Of a stretch of 64,000 nt of DNA, positions 26,583-35,856 are shown piece by piece. Made by a program: the position numbers and the translations under genes. The notes beneath the pieces are model-generated. The model ran no database searches. It was not told where the DNA came from and saw nothing but the letters and a program-made list of their open reading frames with translations. The DNA comes from Alkaliphilus flagellatus (GTDB lineage: Bacteria > Bacillota > Clostridia > Peptostreptococcales > Natronincolaceae), in the NCBI RefSeq assembly GCF_018919215.1, contig NZ_JAHLQK010000003.1, forward strand, positions 434,001-498,000, written 5' to 3'. Position 1 is the first letter of the stretch; every line of letters begins with the position of its first letter.

Positions 26583-26610
26583 TAAAGAAAATCTGATTAA
26601 ATGTCGATAA
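26583..26610 (+). promoter_or_regulatory. Sigma-D promoter of the ylqG-like gene
   Basis: TAAA (26583-26586), 16 bp, GTCGATAA (26603-26610), one mismatch from the -10 consensus. It is divergent from and only 34 bp away from the yaaR promoter. Confidence 0.75.
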
Positions 26611-26655
26611 CTATTTGAGAGAAGAAGTAAATATAGATTGAGGGTGAAACTTTTG

Positions 26656-29304
26656 ATGAATAATAATATATGGAGAAAAGGTGTATATAGCAATGTGATC
26701 AATTCATATATGAAAACACCAAGCAATTCTAAAATAAAAGGAACCTTGCTGGAGATAAATGAAAATAGAATAAAGCTTAGTATTGGGGATCAAAAAGCAT
26801 TAGACATTACTCTAAATAAGCCATTAAAGGCAGAGATAGGAGATACTGTAGTAATAGATAGGAAAGATATAGTAAAGTCACAAATGGTTAATGTGGTAGA
26901 GACGCAGTCTATCAAAAACTCTCAAAGTAAGTATGATTATATTTTAAGCTCCTTAGGTATTCCTAAAAAAGAAGAGAGTATTTGGGCTGTAAAAACTTTA
27001 GATAACCATGGTGTAGATATTACGAAAGAAAATATATTATCCTTCATGTCTGCAAAGGATCAGCTGGGAAGTATAAGTGAAAAGCTAGATTATGACACTG
27101 TTATTAAGCTCAAAGATAAAGATGTAGATTTTGAAAAGGAGTCCCTTCAAAAAGTGCTACAGGAAATGCAAAATGTACAGGGAGAAAAGCGGTCTTTTTC
27201 ACTTTTACGATTTTTAGGTATAAAAAAAGATATGACTACAGAAGAAGCTGAAAAAATTGCCTATAATTTATATGGAAGCAAGATGGGTAAGGATATTACA
27301 GATATAATTAAGGCTCTAGATAAAGCTGGACTAGAGCCTACAAAGGAAAAGATAGAAGAGATAAATACTATATTTTCAAAGCTAAACAATATCGAAAATA
27401 TAGAAGATAAAACTATAATTGATAGTTTGAAAAATAAAATAGAGACATCTATAGATAATCTATACAAACTAAAAAATGCAGTGGTAAGAGGTGCCATACA
27501 TGCTGAGGAAAAGCTAGGGCAGCTAGCGAGTAAAGTATATGGAGCATATAGTGGTGCAGTCAGTTCTGTAACGGAAAGGGATCTTAGTCAAATAGAAGAA
27601 GATATTCGAGGCCGATTAGAGGAATTGGGCATAAAAGCCACAGAAGAATTAGTAAAACTATCAAAGGATGTTATAGCTAGAGGATTAGATTTAACTAAGG
27701 AAAACTTAGAGAAAATAATGGCTGTAAAGGGCGCAATTGCAGAACTTAGCTCTAGTCTGGACTATGAAAAAACTGCTCTATTAATGGCTTCTGGTGTAAT
27801 AGTAGAGAAGGTAGATGTTGCAGAACTTGTTAATATGGTGGGTGTAGCTGAAGGCTCGGCTGAGGAAGGTATTAGTTTAGGTTTAAATAGACTTGAGATA
27901 CTGGAATTAATTGAGAATATAGATATAAAGACATTAGCTCTACATATGAAGCTAAGTCTACCGACTACCCTAGAGAGTTTAAATATTACTCAGAGCCTAC
28001 TAGATGGTGATATTACAGTAGAGGAATGGATAAACACTTTAAGTTCTTTAGATGGTGCAGGAGATATACTATCTAAAACAGATGAATCTAACCTAATAGC
28101 TATATTAGATAGGCTAGCTAATAATGAAACAGGAGAGCTAGATATAGCTGCTCAAACTTATTTAAGATCGAATGGTGATAAACTAGGCCCTATAATGGAT
28201 GAAGGTTATAGAAGTGAAATGGCCAAGGCACTACTTCAAAATGGTATTACTCTTAATAATATAAATATGCAGGAAATCTATATGACTAAAAAAAGTTTAG
28301 ATAGAGTTTCAGATAATCTAACATCTGATGTACTCCAAATAGCCACAGAGGAAGGTACGGCAGTAGAAAAGCTAAGCTTAAGTAGATTAGCTGATATGGC
28401 AACTTCCTTAAATGGAGATAAACTCAAAAAGGATGAAGGAACTGAAACCACTTTAAGAAATACTGTCCATGTAGCTGAGACAGTAGACAAGATGAAGGAT
28501 ATGGTGGATGCTTTAAAACAGATTTCTCCTGAAAGGCGAGATAGCATAATTTCTTTATTAATGAAAAATGCAATGCCTTTAACATTAAAAGAAGTTCGAA
28601 ATTTATCATTTTTTTTAAGTAACGAGAGGCAGATAGGCCAGCAACTCGATGAAATATTGGACCTAATTGATAAAAATAATAATGATGATGTTATTAAGCT
28701 TTCTGAAGAACTTAAAAAAAATCTCATAAAAATAAACAGAGATATTAAAGATGGCAAGCAAATAGGAGAACGGCCTTATGAGGAGTTTTCCAGAATGCTT
28801 AAAGAGTTGGAAAGCAAGTCCTCCTTCTTGTCTAGCGGAGAGAGGACAGCGCTACAAAAAAGTGCTGAAAAATTACTGGATTCTTTGGAACTACAACTTC
28901 ATCTAAATAGAGAAGATACACTGTTGCAGCTTCCCTTGATGATGGGAGATCAATTTAAAAATCTTCAGATGTATATTATGAGAGATAAAAAGGGTAGCAA
29001 AAAAATTGATCCGAAGAATATGTCTGTACTATTAAACTTTGATACAAACAATATGGGTAATGTAAATATTTATGTGGCAGTTAATTATAAAAATATAGTC
29101 ATGAAGATGGGATTAACTAATAAGGATGACCAGAGTCTTGTTGAAAGCTACTCTAAGGAACTAGAAAAGTATTTAGAAGACTTAGGTTATGATCTAAAGG
29201 ATTTATCCTTTAGAATAGATGAAGATAATCATATCACTTCTATGATTAAAGAAACTGAAGGTAGCCATCGTACACTAAAAAATCTACTTGATGTGAAGAT
29301 TTAG
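26656..29304 (+). CDS. Large FliK/YlqG-like flagellar protein (DUF6240-type)
   Basis: 882 residues from ATG 26656 (AGGGTG nine bases upstream). Strongly helical in the middle with repeated alpha-helical units (residues ~90-700, each with an LSSLGI/EKLGI/LLQNGI-type turn). The last ~130 residues resemble the C-terminal FliK fold: LPLMMGDQFKNLQMYIMRDK, then NMGNVNIYVAVNYKNIVMKM, then KYLEDLGYDLKDLSFRID. In Bacillus the partner pair is ylqG-ylqH, and the same order is seen here with an FlhB-C-like protein. Its role is suggested as flagellar secretion-switch function, inferred from the C-terminal domain and neighbour; no direct evidence. Confidence 0.75.
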   Translation: MNNNIWRKGVYSNVINSYMKTPSNSKIKGTLLEINENRIKLSIGDQKALDITLNKPLKAEIGDTVVIDRKDIVKSQMVNVVETQSIKNSQSKYDYILSSLGIPKKEESIWAVKTLDNHGVDITKENILSFMSAKDQLGSISEKLDYDTVIKLKDKDVDFEKESLQKVLQEMQNVQGEKRSFSLLRFLGIKKDMTTEEAEKIAYNLYGSKMGKDITDIIKALDKAGLEPTKEKIEEINTIFSKLNNIENIEDKTIIDSLKNKIETSIDNLYKLKNAVVRGAIHAEEKLGQLASKVYGAYSGAVSSVTERDLSQIEEDIRGRLEELGIKATEELVKLSKDVIARGLDLTKENLEKIMAVKGAIAELSSSLDYEKTALLMASGVIVEKVDVAELVNMVGVAEGSAEEGISLGLNRLEILELIENIDIKTLALHMKLSLPTTLESLNITQSLLDGDITVEEWINTLSSLDGAGDILSKTDESNLIAILDRLANNETGELDIAAQTYLRSNGDKLGPIMDEGYRSEMAKALLQNGITLNNINMQEIYMTKKSLDRVSDNLTSDVLQIATEEGTAVEKLSLSRLADMATSLNGDKLKKDEGTETTLRNTVHVAETVDKMKDMVDALKQISPERRDSIISLLMKNAMPLTLKEVRNLSFFLSNERQIGQQLDEILDLIDKNNNDDVIKLSEELKKNLIKINRDIKDGKQIGERPYEEFSRMLKELESKSSFLSSGERTALQKSAEKLLDSLELQLHLNREDTLLQLPLMMGDQFKNLQMYIMRDKKGSKKIDPKNMSVLLNFDTNNMGNVNIYVAVNYKNIVMKMGLTNKDDQSLVESYSKELEKYLEDLGYDLKDLSFRIDEDNHITSMIKETEGSHRTLKNLLDVKI

Positions 29305-29316
29305 AATAGGAGTGAT

Positions 29317-29616
29317 ATGGTGGAGAAAAAAGCCAGGGTAAGACAGGCTGTAGCCCTTAAATATGATTTAGAAAAAGATAGCGTTCCTATTATTACCGCT
29401 TCTGGACTAGGCACAGTGGCAGATAAAATTGTAGAAAAAGGAATAGAAAGTGATGTTGCTATATACGAGGATGAGAGGCTGGTGAAGGAATTGCTTCAAT
29501 TTAAAGTAGGTACAGAAATACCACCAGAGCTTTATGAAATCGTGGCTCAAGTCCTAGTTTTTATAGAAAATATAGATCAAAAAAAAGGTTCTGCAAAATA
29601 CACTAAATATTACTAG
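29317..29616 (+). CDS. ylqH: FlhB C-terminal-domain-like protein (YlqH type)
   Basis: 99 residues. It matches the cytoplasmic C-terminal domain of FlhB/YscU without the membrane part: RQAVALKYDLEKDSVPIITA, then SDVAIYEDERLVKELLQFKV and IPPELYEIVAQVLVFI. The FlhB autocleavage motif NPTH is absent (the segment begins beyond it), so it cannot self-cleave. Starts 12 bases after the large FliK-like gene; coupled expression is likely. Such proteins can partly replace FlhB-C in flagellar export switching in some bacteria. Confidence 0.85.
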   Translation: MVEKKARVRQAVALKYDLEKDSVPIITASGLGTVADKIVEKGIESDVAIYEDERLVKELLQFKVGTEIPPELYEIVAQVLVFIENIDQKKGSAKYTKYY

Positions 29617-29625
29617 TAAAATCTA

Positions 29626-29653
29626 TAAAGATTTTGATAGAAATAGACGATAA
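29626..29653 (+). promoter_or_regulatory. Sigma-D promoter of flagellin
   Basis: TAAA (29626-29629), 16 bp, GACGATAA (29646-29653), one mismatch from GCCGATAA. It predicts a flagellin leader of ~150 bases. Confidence 0.82.
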
Positions 29654-29811
29654 CTATTCTAGTGAGCAATTATTAAAACTAATTATTGTAGATAGTATTT
29701 TTACTATACGAATATTTGCATCAATGAAATATGAATTTTAGATTGAGTTGTAGTTGTAAATGAATTAATATAAAAAAACAATATAAACTTAAATTTCAAG
29801 GGGGAAACAAA

Positions 29812-30678
29812 ATGCGTATAAACAATAATATACCTGCACTTAATTCACATAGAATGCTGAATAGAAGCTCCAATGCATCTGCAAAAGTATTGGAGAGGCT
29901 TTCTTCTGGTAAAAGAATTAACCGTGCTGCAGACGATGCAGCAGGAATGGCTATTTCAGAAAAGATGAAAGCCCAAGTAAACGGACTTAAAATAGCTTCA
30001 AGAAATGCCCTAGATGGTATATCTTTAATACAAACTGCGGAAGGGGCTATGAATGAGGTTCATGCAATGCTTCAACGTATGAGAGAGTTAGCTGTACAAA
30101 CCTCAAATGGAGTTTATGAAGAGGATGATATAGAATCTGTTAATAACGAAATACAGGAATTATTAGAGGAAATAGATAATATAGCAAAGACTACTCAATT
30201 TAATGGTAAAAATATTTGTACCGCTGAAGATAAAAGCGGTAAAGCTGTTGATTTAAATCTTCAACTTCAAATTGGGGCTAACGAAGGAGAAGTAATGGAT
30301 TTCAATCTTGTGGATATTCGGGCATCTGTTTTAGGCAAGGATACTAGTGTTTCTGGTGATACAGCGATTAATGATTTAGATATCAAAACCAATGAAGATG
30401 CTTCTAAGGCTATCACAAAAATAGATGTAGCCATTAAACAGATATCAGAAGGCCGTTCAAAACTAGGAGCAACTCAAAATAGGCTAGAGCATACTATTGC
30501 TAATGTAGACAATGCTGCAGAAAACTTAACTGCTGCTCTATCTCGTATCGAGGATACTGATATGGCATTAGAGATGTCTGAGTTTACTAAGTATAATATT
30601 CTAGTCCAAGCTGGTACTGCAATGCTTGCTCAAGCAAATCAGAGACCGCAAACTATATTACAACTTTTAGGAAACTAA
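29812..30678 (+). CDS. hag: Flagellin
   Basis: 288 residues, near the length of B. subtilis Hag. D0/D1 N-terminus MRINNNIPALNSHRMLNRSS with the universal LSSGKRINRAADDAAG stretch, a short variable middle (~residues 140-200), and the C-terminal RIEDTDMALEMSEFTKYNIL, then QANQRPQTILQLLG. It is exported by the flagellar type III apparatus with FliS as chaperone. AAGGGGGA precedes the ATG and overlaps a GGA, the element CsrA typically binds. Sigma-D promoter at 29626. A paralogous FliS follows. Confidence 0.98.
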   Translation: MRINNNIPALNSHRMLNRSSNASAKVLERLSSGKRINRAADDAAGMAISEKMKAQVNGLKIASRNALDGISLIQTAEGAMNEVHAMLQRMRELAVQTSNGVYEEDDIESVNNEIQELLEEIDNIAKTTQFNGKNICTAEDKSGKAVDLNLQLQIGANEGEVMDFNLVDIRASVLGKDTSVSGDTAINDLDIKTNEDASKAITKIDVAIKQISEGRSKLGATQNRLEHTIANVDNAAENLTAALSRIEDTDMALEMSEFTKYNILVQAGTAMLAQANQRPQTILQLLGN

Positions 30679-30752
30679 TTAGAAACCGCATGAATGTATA
30701 TTTTACATATAGTTTTAATACTATAAAACTATATATGTAACGAGGTGAAAAA

Positions 30753-31241
30753 ATGATAGAAAAGGAATACCTAGCTAATCGGGTATCTAATGCCAACGAT
30801 ACACAGCTAGTTGTGTTAGTATATGAAGGACTAATAGATACAATAAAATCTGCTATTGAAGATATTGAGTCTAAAAGTCTAGACAAGCTAAATATTTCTA
30901 TTAATAAAATTAGAGAAATTTTAGCAGAACTACTTGCAACCCTTCAAGGCGACTCTGAAGTTGCTAGTAATTTAAGAAGTATTTATGTTTATTTAAATAA
31001 AATAGTTACAGAAGCTGAATCGAAATGTGATAAAGGAAAGCTGGAGGAAGCTATTAAAGTAATAACTCCTCTATATGAAGCATGGCAGGAGCTTGGAGAA
31101 AAAGACGAGGTATCTGTAACATCCTCACAAGTAGGTACAAAATCTACTAATGGACCAGCTATTGTTGCAGGTATGACCTATGGAAAGAGTCAGCTTAATG
31201 ACTATGTAATCAATAACGATGATAGATGGCAAAAGGGTTAA
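30753..31241 (+). CDS. Second FliS-like chaperone with C-terminal extension
   Basis: 162 residues; the first ~125 match FliS (ANDTQLVVLVYEGLIDTIKS, then LRSIYVYLNKIVTEAESKCD) but with low similarity to the operon copy at 13938. The extra ~40 residues (SVTSSQVGTKSTNGPAIVAG) are low complexity. It begins 74 bases after flagellin and ends at a strong terminator, so it is in the flagellin transcript. Likely a dedicated flagellin chaperone or a regulator binding a FliW-like partner; inferred. Confidence 0.82.
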   Translation: MIEKEYLANRVSNANDTQLVVLVYEGLIDTIKSAIEDIESKSLDKLNISINKIREILAELLATLQGDSEVASNLRSIYVYLNKIVTEAESKCDKGKLEEAIKVITPLYEAWQELGEKDEVSVTSSQVGTKSTNGPAIVAGMTYGKSQLNDYVINNDDRWQKG

Positions 31242-31257
31242 AATAACAATAATGAAG

Positions 31258-31309
31258 CATCCTAGTCTTAGTAGAGTGTAAGAACATTCTAAAGACTAGG
31301 ATGTTTTTT
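31258..31309 (+). terminator. Terminator of the flagellin transcript
   Basis: Arms CATCCTAGTCTT and AAGACTAGGATG, followed by six Ts. Confidence 0.92.
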
Positions 31310-31424
31310 AATAGCCTTAGGATCCAGTATATTCGATAGTATCAGACGAAATTTTGAAATTTTTTCTAAAATTAAGTATCCTTATGATATAATAACCCTA
31401 TAAAAAATGAGAGAGGAGAATTTT

Positions 31425-33611
31425 ATGGATATTATAAGACAGCTGATTAAAGAGTTCGGCATAAAAGAAAGTCAAGTAAGCAGCACTATTCAATTAATAG
31501 ATGAGGGGAACACTATTCCTTTTATTGCTAGATATAGAAAAGAAATGACTGGTGGATTAAGCGACGAGGTTTTAAGAGATCTTTATGACAGACTTACATA
31601 TTTAAGAAACTTAGAAGCTAGAAAAGAAGAAGTCATAAGATTGATTAATGAGCAAGGAAAGTTGACTGAAGAATTAAAAAAGGATATATTAGAGGCTGAT
31701 GTGCTTCAGAAAATAGAAGATCTATATAGACCATTTAGAGCTAAAAGAAGAACTAGAGCTACTATTGCAAAGGAAAAAGGTCTAGAGCAATTAGCCGAGT
31801 TAATATTAGAGCAAAGTGTTATGCAGGGAACTATTGAGGATATAGCTCTGCCCTTTATTAATGAGGAGTTAGAGGTAAGTACTGTGGAAGATGCAATAAA
31901 TGGAGCAAAAGATATAATAGCCGAAATTATATCCGATAATGCAGAGTATAGAGAAAATATAAGAAATATGAATATTAAAAGTGGTACAATTAAAAGCGAA
32001 GCAGTAGATAAGGAAGAAAAAACTGTTTATGAAATGTATTATGACTTTAATGAGAGTGTTAATAAAATTGCAAACCATAGAGTGCTAGCTTTAAATAGAG
32101 GAGAAAATGAGAAAAAACTTAAAGTAAAATTATTAAGTCCGGAGAATGAAATAATAGAATATATAACAAAGCAGGTTATAACAAATAACAACGCAATAAC
32201 AAGAGAAGTATTACAAGAGACTATAGAAGACTCTTATAAACGATTAATATCGCCTTCAATAGAAAGAGAAGTTAGAAATCTATTAACAGAAAGGGCAGAG
32301 GAGGAAGCTATAAAAGTATTTGGTAAAAATACAAAACCTTTATTATTAATTTCTCCTGTTAAAGATGTTAGAGTTTTGGCTATTGATCCAAGCTATAGAA
32401 CTGGATGTAAAATTGCAATTTTAGATGAGACTGGTAAGTTATTAGATTATACTACTATTTATCCTAATGCACCTCATAACAAGATAGAAGAATCTAAGAA
32501 AGTTATTAAAGAATTAATAGATAAGTACAATATAGATATAATTCCAATTGGTAATGGAACTGCATCTAGAGAGACGGAGCTACTTGTGGCAGACACTATA
32601 AAAGAAATCGTCAAAGAAGATGTATATTATACAATTGTCAGTGAAGCAGGAGCTTCTGTATATTCAGCATCAAAACTAGCTACTGAAGAATATCCGGATA
32701 TAGATGTATCTATTAGAGGAGCTATTTCAATAGGGCGTAGATTACAAGATCCTTTAGCAGAACTAGTTAAGATTGATCCTAAAAGTATAGGGGTTGGTCA
32801 ATATCAGCATGACTTAAACCAAACTAAATTAGGAGAAACACTAAAAAATGTTGTGGAGGATTGTGTTAATAGTGTTGGAGTAGATTTAAATACTGCCACT
32901 CCATCTCTACTTCAATATGTATCTGGTATTTCATCTGCCGTAGCTAAAAATATTGTAAAATATAGAGAAGAAAACGGAAAGTTTAAAAGTAGAAAAGAGC
33001 TTACAAAGGTAGCAAGATTAGGTGGTAAGGCCTTTGAGCAATGTGCAGGCTTTTTAAGAATTTCAGATGGAGTTAATCCATTAGACAATACTGCTGTACA
33101 TCCAGAGTCTTATGAAATAACTATGGGATTAATAGAAAAGCTTGGTTATACTACTGAGGACATAAGAGCAGGTAAGCTAAAAAATATAGAGGAGAAAATA
33201 TCTGAGTATGCTAAAGCATCAGCAAAAGGATTAGATAATCAAATAAAAGTGCTGGCAGATGAATTAGGTATAGGAATACTTACCCTAAAGGATATAATAG
33301 AGGAGATAAAAAAACCAGGTAGAGATCCTAGGGAAGAGATGCCAAAACCTATATTTAGAAGTGATGTTTTAAAGATGGAGGATTTGAAGCTAGATATGAT
33401 TATGACAGGTACAGTAAGAAATGTAGTGGATTTTGGAGCCTTTGTTGATATTGGTGTAAAACAGGATGGGCTGGTACATGTTTCCGAGCTTAGTAATAAA
33501 TTTGTAAAAAATGCAATGGATATTGTATCTGTTGGTGATGAGATTAAAGTTAAAATTATTGGCTTAGATATTGAAAGAGGAAAAATTTCACTTAGCATTA
33601 AGCAGGTTTAA
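31425..33611 (+). CDS. tex: Tex family RNA-binding transcription accessory protein
   Basis: 728 residues from ATG 31425 (GAGGAGAA upstream; a longer in-frame ATG at 31407 lacks a site). N-terminal Tex helical region GNTIPFIARYRKEMTGGLSD, YqgF-like RNase H fold (VLAIDPSYRTGCKIAILDE), helix-hairpin-helix motifs (TPSLLQYVSGISSAVAKNIV), and a C-terminal S1 domain (MTGTVRNVVDFGAFVDIGVK). Tex binds nucleic acid and influences transcription; its cellular role in clostridia is little defined. Single gene. Confidence 0.95.
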   Translation: MDIIRQLIKEFGIKESQVSSTIQLIDEGNTIPFIARYRKEMTGGLSDEVLRDLYDRLTYLRNLEARKEEVIRLINEQGKLTEELKKDILEADVLQKIEDLYRPFRAKRRTRATIAKEKGLEQLAELILEQSVMQGTIEDIALPFINEELEVSTVEDAINGAKDIIAEIISDNAEYRENIRNMNIKSGTIKSEAVDKEEKTVYEMYYDFNESVNKIANHRVLALNRGENEKKLKVKLLSPENEIIEYITKQVITNNNAITREVLQETIEDSYKRLISPSIEREVRNLLTERAEEEAIKVFGKNTKPLLLISPVKDVRVLAIDPSYRTGCKIAILDETGKLLDYTTIYPNAPHNKIEESKKVIKELIDKYNIDIIPIGNGTASRETELLVADTIKEIVKEDVYYTIVSEAGASVYSASKLATEEYPDIDVSIRGAISIGRRLQDPLAELVKIDPKSIGVGQYQHDLNQTKLGETLKNVVEDCVNSVGVDLNTATPSLLQYVSGISSAVAKNIVKYREENGKFKSRKELTKVARLGGKAFEQCAGFLRISDGVNPLDNTAVHPESYEITMGLIEKLGYTTEDIRAGKLKNIEEKISEYAKASAKGLDNQIKVLADELGIGILTLKDIIEEIKKPGRDPREEMPKPIFRSDVLKMEDLKLDMIMTGTVRNVVDFGAFVDIGVKQDGLVHVSELSNKFVKNAMDIVSVGDEIKVKIIGLDIERGKISLSIKQV

Positions 33612-33788
33612 AAAATTTTTAAAATAGGAACTTTTTTAAATTTAAAAGGTCTAATATAAGAATGGCAAAAAACAGTAAAAATATTTCTATTCCCTAAAAA
33701 TATTACAGGAATTTTCTGTACACTTGTTGAAATATATATGTATTATGCTATATGCATAGTAGATCACAACATGTGGGGAGGAAATAAT

Positions 33789-34949
33789 ATGATATTAGTA
33801 AAAAATGCGAAAATCTATACAATGGCTGGTGATGTCATTGAAAAAGGATCGATTTTATTAGAAGAAGGTAAGATTAAAGAAATAGGTATGGATATTGTAG
33901 CACCTTTTGATGCAGAAGTTATAGATGCTGAGGGTAAGCTTGTATTTCCAGGTATGATAGATGCCCATTGTCATTTAGGAATGTGGGAAGATGCTATAGG
34001 TTTTGAAGGATCTGATGGCAATGAAATGACAGATCCTATTACACCACATTTAAGAGCAATTGATGCTATCAATCCAATGGATAGAACTTTTAAAGAAGCT
34101 TACGAAGGTGGAATTACAACTGTATCAACAGGTCCTGGAAGCGCAAACGTTGTTGGGGGACAATTTGCTTCTATTAAGACCTATGGTAAAAGGATAGATG
34201 AAATGGTTGTTCAAGAGCCTTCAGCAATGAAGGTTGCCTTTGGGGAAAACCCTAAAAGGGTATATAACGATAAAAAACGTATGCCTATGACAAGGATGGC
34301 AACAGCGGCTTTGTTAAGGGACACATTAATGAAAGCCAAGGAATATTATAATAAGAAGCAGGAAGCAAAAGATGATAAATCAAAGGCTCCTGCATTAGAT
34401 ATGAAAATGGAAGCCATGATGGATGTATTGGAAGGAAAAATTCCGTTAAAAGCACATGCCCATAGAGCAGATGATATATTTACTTCTATTAGAATTGCTA
34501 AAGAATTCGGAGTAAAAATAACTTTAGAGCATTGTACAGAGGGACATTTAATTGCAGATTATATTGCTAATGAGGGATTGCCAGCAGTGGTGGGACCTAC
34601 CTTTGGAGATCGTTCTAAATTTGAGCTTATAAATAAAACCTTTGATACTCCTAGAATGTTATGGGAGGCAGGAGTTAAGATTGCTATTATGACAGACCAT
34701 CCAGTAATTCCGGTACAGAATTTGCCTTTATGTGCTGCATTATCTGCAAAGGCAGGATTACCAGAAGAAGAGGCATTGAAGGCTATTACTATTTATCCTG
34801 CTGAAATATTAGGAATAGAAGATAAGGTAGGAAGTATTGAAGTTGGTAAGGATGCAGATATAGTTATATGGGACGGTCATCCTTTTGATATACAATCTTC
34901 TGTAGTTTGTACAATTATTGATGGAAGTGTTGTATATAAAAAATATTAG
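33789..34949 (+). CDS. Amidohydrolase (imidazolonepropionase-like)
   Basis: 386 residues from ATG 33789 (GGGGAGG upstream). Metal-dependent hydrolase with the HCHLG motif after FPGMIDAH, an internal KAHAHRADDI, EHCTEGHLI and a distal MTDHPVIP; the ligand set H-x-H, K/H, H, H, D fits the amidohydrolase superfamily. LVKNAKIYTMAGDVIEKGSI is the N-terminal beta sandwich. The closest known activities are imidazolonepropionase-like and related cytosolic deamidases; exact substrate is not decidable. No histidine-degradation genes nearby. Confidence 0.85.
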   Translation: MILVKNAKIYTMAGDVIEKGSILLEEGKIKEIGMDIVAPFDAEVIDAEGKLVFPGMIDAHCHLGMWEDAIGFEGSDGNEMTDPITPHLRAIDAINPMDRTFKEAYEGGITTVSTGPGSANVVGGQFASIKTYGKRIDEMVVQEPSAMKVAFGENPKRVYNDKKRMPMTRMATAALLRDTLMKAKEYYNKKQEAKDDKSKAPALDMKMEAMMDVLEGKIPLKAHAHRADDIFTSIRIAKEFGVKITLEHCTEGHLIADYIANEGLPAVVGPTFGDRSKFELINKTFDTPRMLWEAGVKIAIMTDHPVIPVQNLPLCAALSAKAGLPEEEALKAITIYPAEILGIEDKVGSIEVGKDADIVIWDGHPFDIQSSVVCTIIDGSVVYKKY

Positions 34950-35005
34950 CATTCTAGATTAGAGAGGTTTATTTAGAAAACACGGGGGAAATGAGGTTAT
35001 GTTAT

Positions 35006-35494
35006 ATGGATCGAATGCCTATAAATGTAGTTGTTTTTGGTTCTATACCAGAAGCAATATTGGTAATTTCTTTAGGTCTTATATTAATAGGAATGCGTCC
35101 CCCATTTAGAAAAATAGTTTTAGCAGCAATTATTCAAGGAGTAGCGGCTTATTATATTCGAAGAAATGTAGGGTTTGGTCTGCATATATTGCTTCAGTAT
35201 ATTACTATGTGTATATTAGTATGGTTAATAATTAGAACGCCTATTTACTTATCTTTATTAGGAGTTTTAATAGGTGTTACCATAACTGGCTTGATAGAAG
35301 GGACTATGGTTCTTATTATTCCTAAGCTTATAGGAGTATCAGTGGCAGAAATAATGTCAAGGAGTTGGTTAAGAGTTGCGTTATTTTTACCACATCTTTG
35401 TATACTATCTATATTAGTCTATCTGTGTTTGAAGCATAATTTTACATTAGAAGACGAAATAGGAATATTAAGAATAAATAAAAGGCAAGATTAG
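35006..35494 (+). CDS. Five-to-six-segment membrane protein of unknown family
   Basis: 162 residues from ATG 35006, chosen by GAGG at nine bases spacing; the ATG at 34991 would be two bases from GGGGG. Hydrophobic segments about residues 8-28, 33-50, 57-77, 80-103, 120-145, ending in a short charged tail. N-terminal FGSIPEAILVISLGLILIGM resembles the membrane part of certain clostridial Spo0B-associated sensor kinases, but no kinase domain follows. Function unknown. Confidence 0.7.
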   Translation: MDRMPINVVVFGSIPEAILVISLGLILIGMRPPFRKIVLAAIIQGVAAYYIRRNVGFGLHILLQYITMCILVWLIIRTPIYLSLLGVLIGVTITGLIEGTMVLIIPKLIGVSVAEIMSRSWLRVALFLPHLCILSILVYLCLKHNFTLEDEIGILRINKRQD

Positions 35495-35630
35495 AAAAAT
35501 AGTCTGGTTCTATCCCACTTAATTTTAAAATTCTCGTTAAAAGTTTTAAGTGCCTAAAAGTATTAAGAGAACTATTGCATTATATACTGAATATGTATAT
35601 AATAAAAGTGTAGAATTAATTTAATAAAAA

Positions 35631-35744
35631 ATTCTTCAGGGCAGGGTGAAATTCCCGACCGACGGTAAAGTCCGTGAGTCGATGCAAATCGATTGAACTG
35701 GTGAAATTCCAGTACCGACAGTAGAGTCTGGATGGGAGAAGAAT
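35631..35744 (+). ncRNA. FMN riboswitch (RFN element)
   Basis: P1 arms ATTCTTC (35631-35637) and GAAGAAT (35738-35744), and the conserved core: CAGGGCAGGGTGAAATTCCC, GACCGACGGTAAAG, TCCGTGAG, ACTGGTGAAATTCCAGTACC and GACAGT. An expression platform follows (terminator at 35770-35798), upstream of ribU. Binding FMN is expected to favour termination. Confidence 0.97.
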
Positions 35745-35769
35745 TAAAGAGGTTATTTTTGTATGCTTA

Positions 35770-35798
35770 TGCCCTGGAAGTATTCCAGGGCATTTTTT
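35770..35798 (+). terminator. Riboswitch expression platform terminator
   Basis: GCCCTGGAA / TTCCAGGGC with a 3-base loop and six Ts, 26 bases after P1. Confidence 0.93.
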
Positions 35799-35856
35799 AG
35801 TTTCCTCTTTTATGGTTTCTCCTCTAATTATTTATTTAATATAAGGAGGAAAAATT

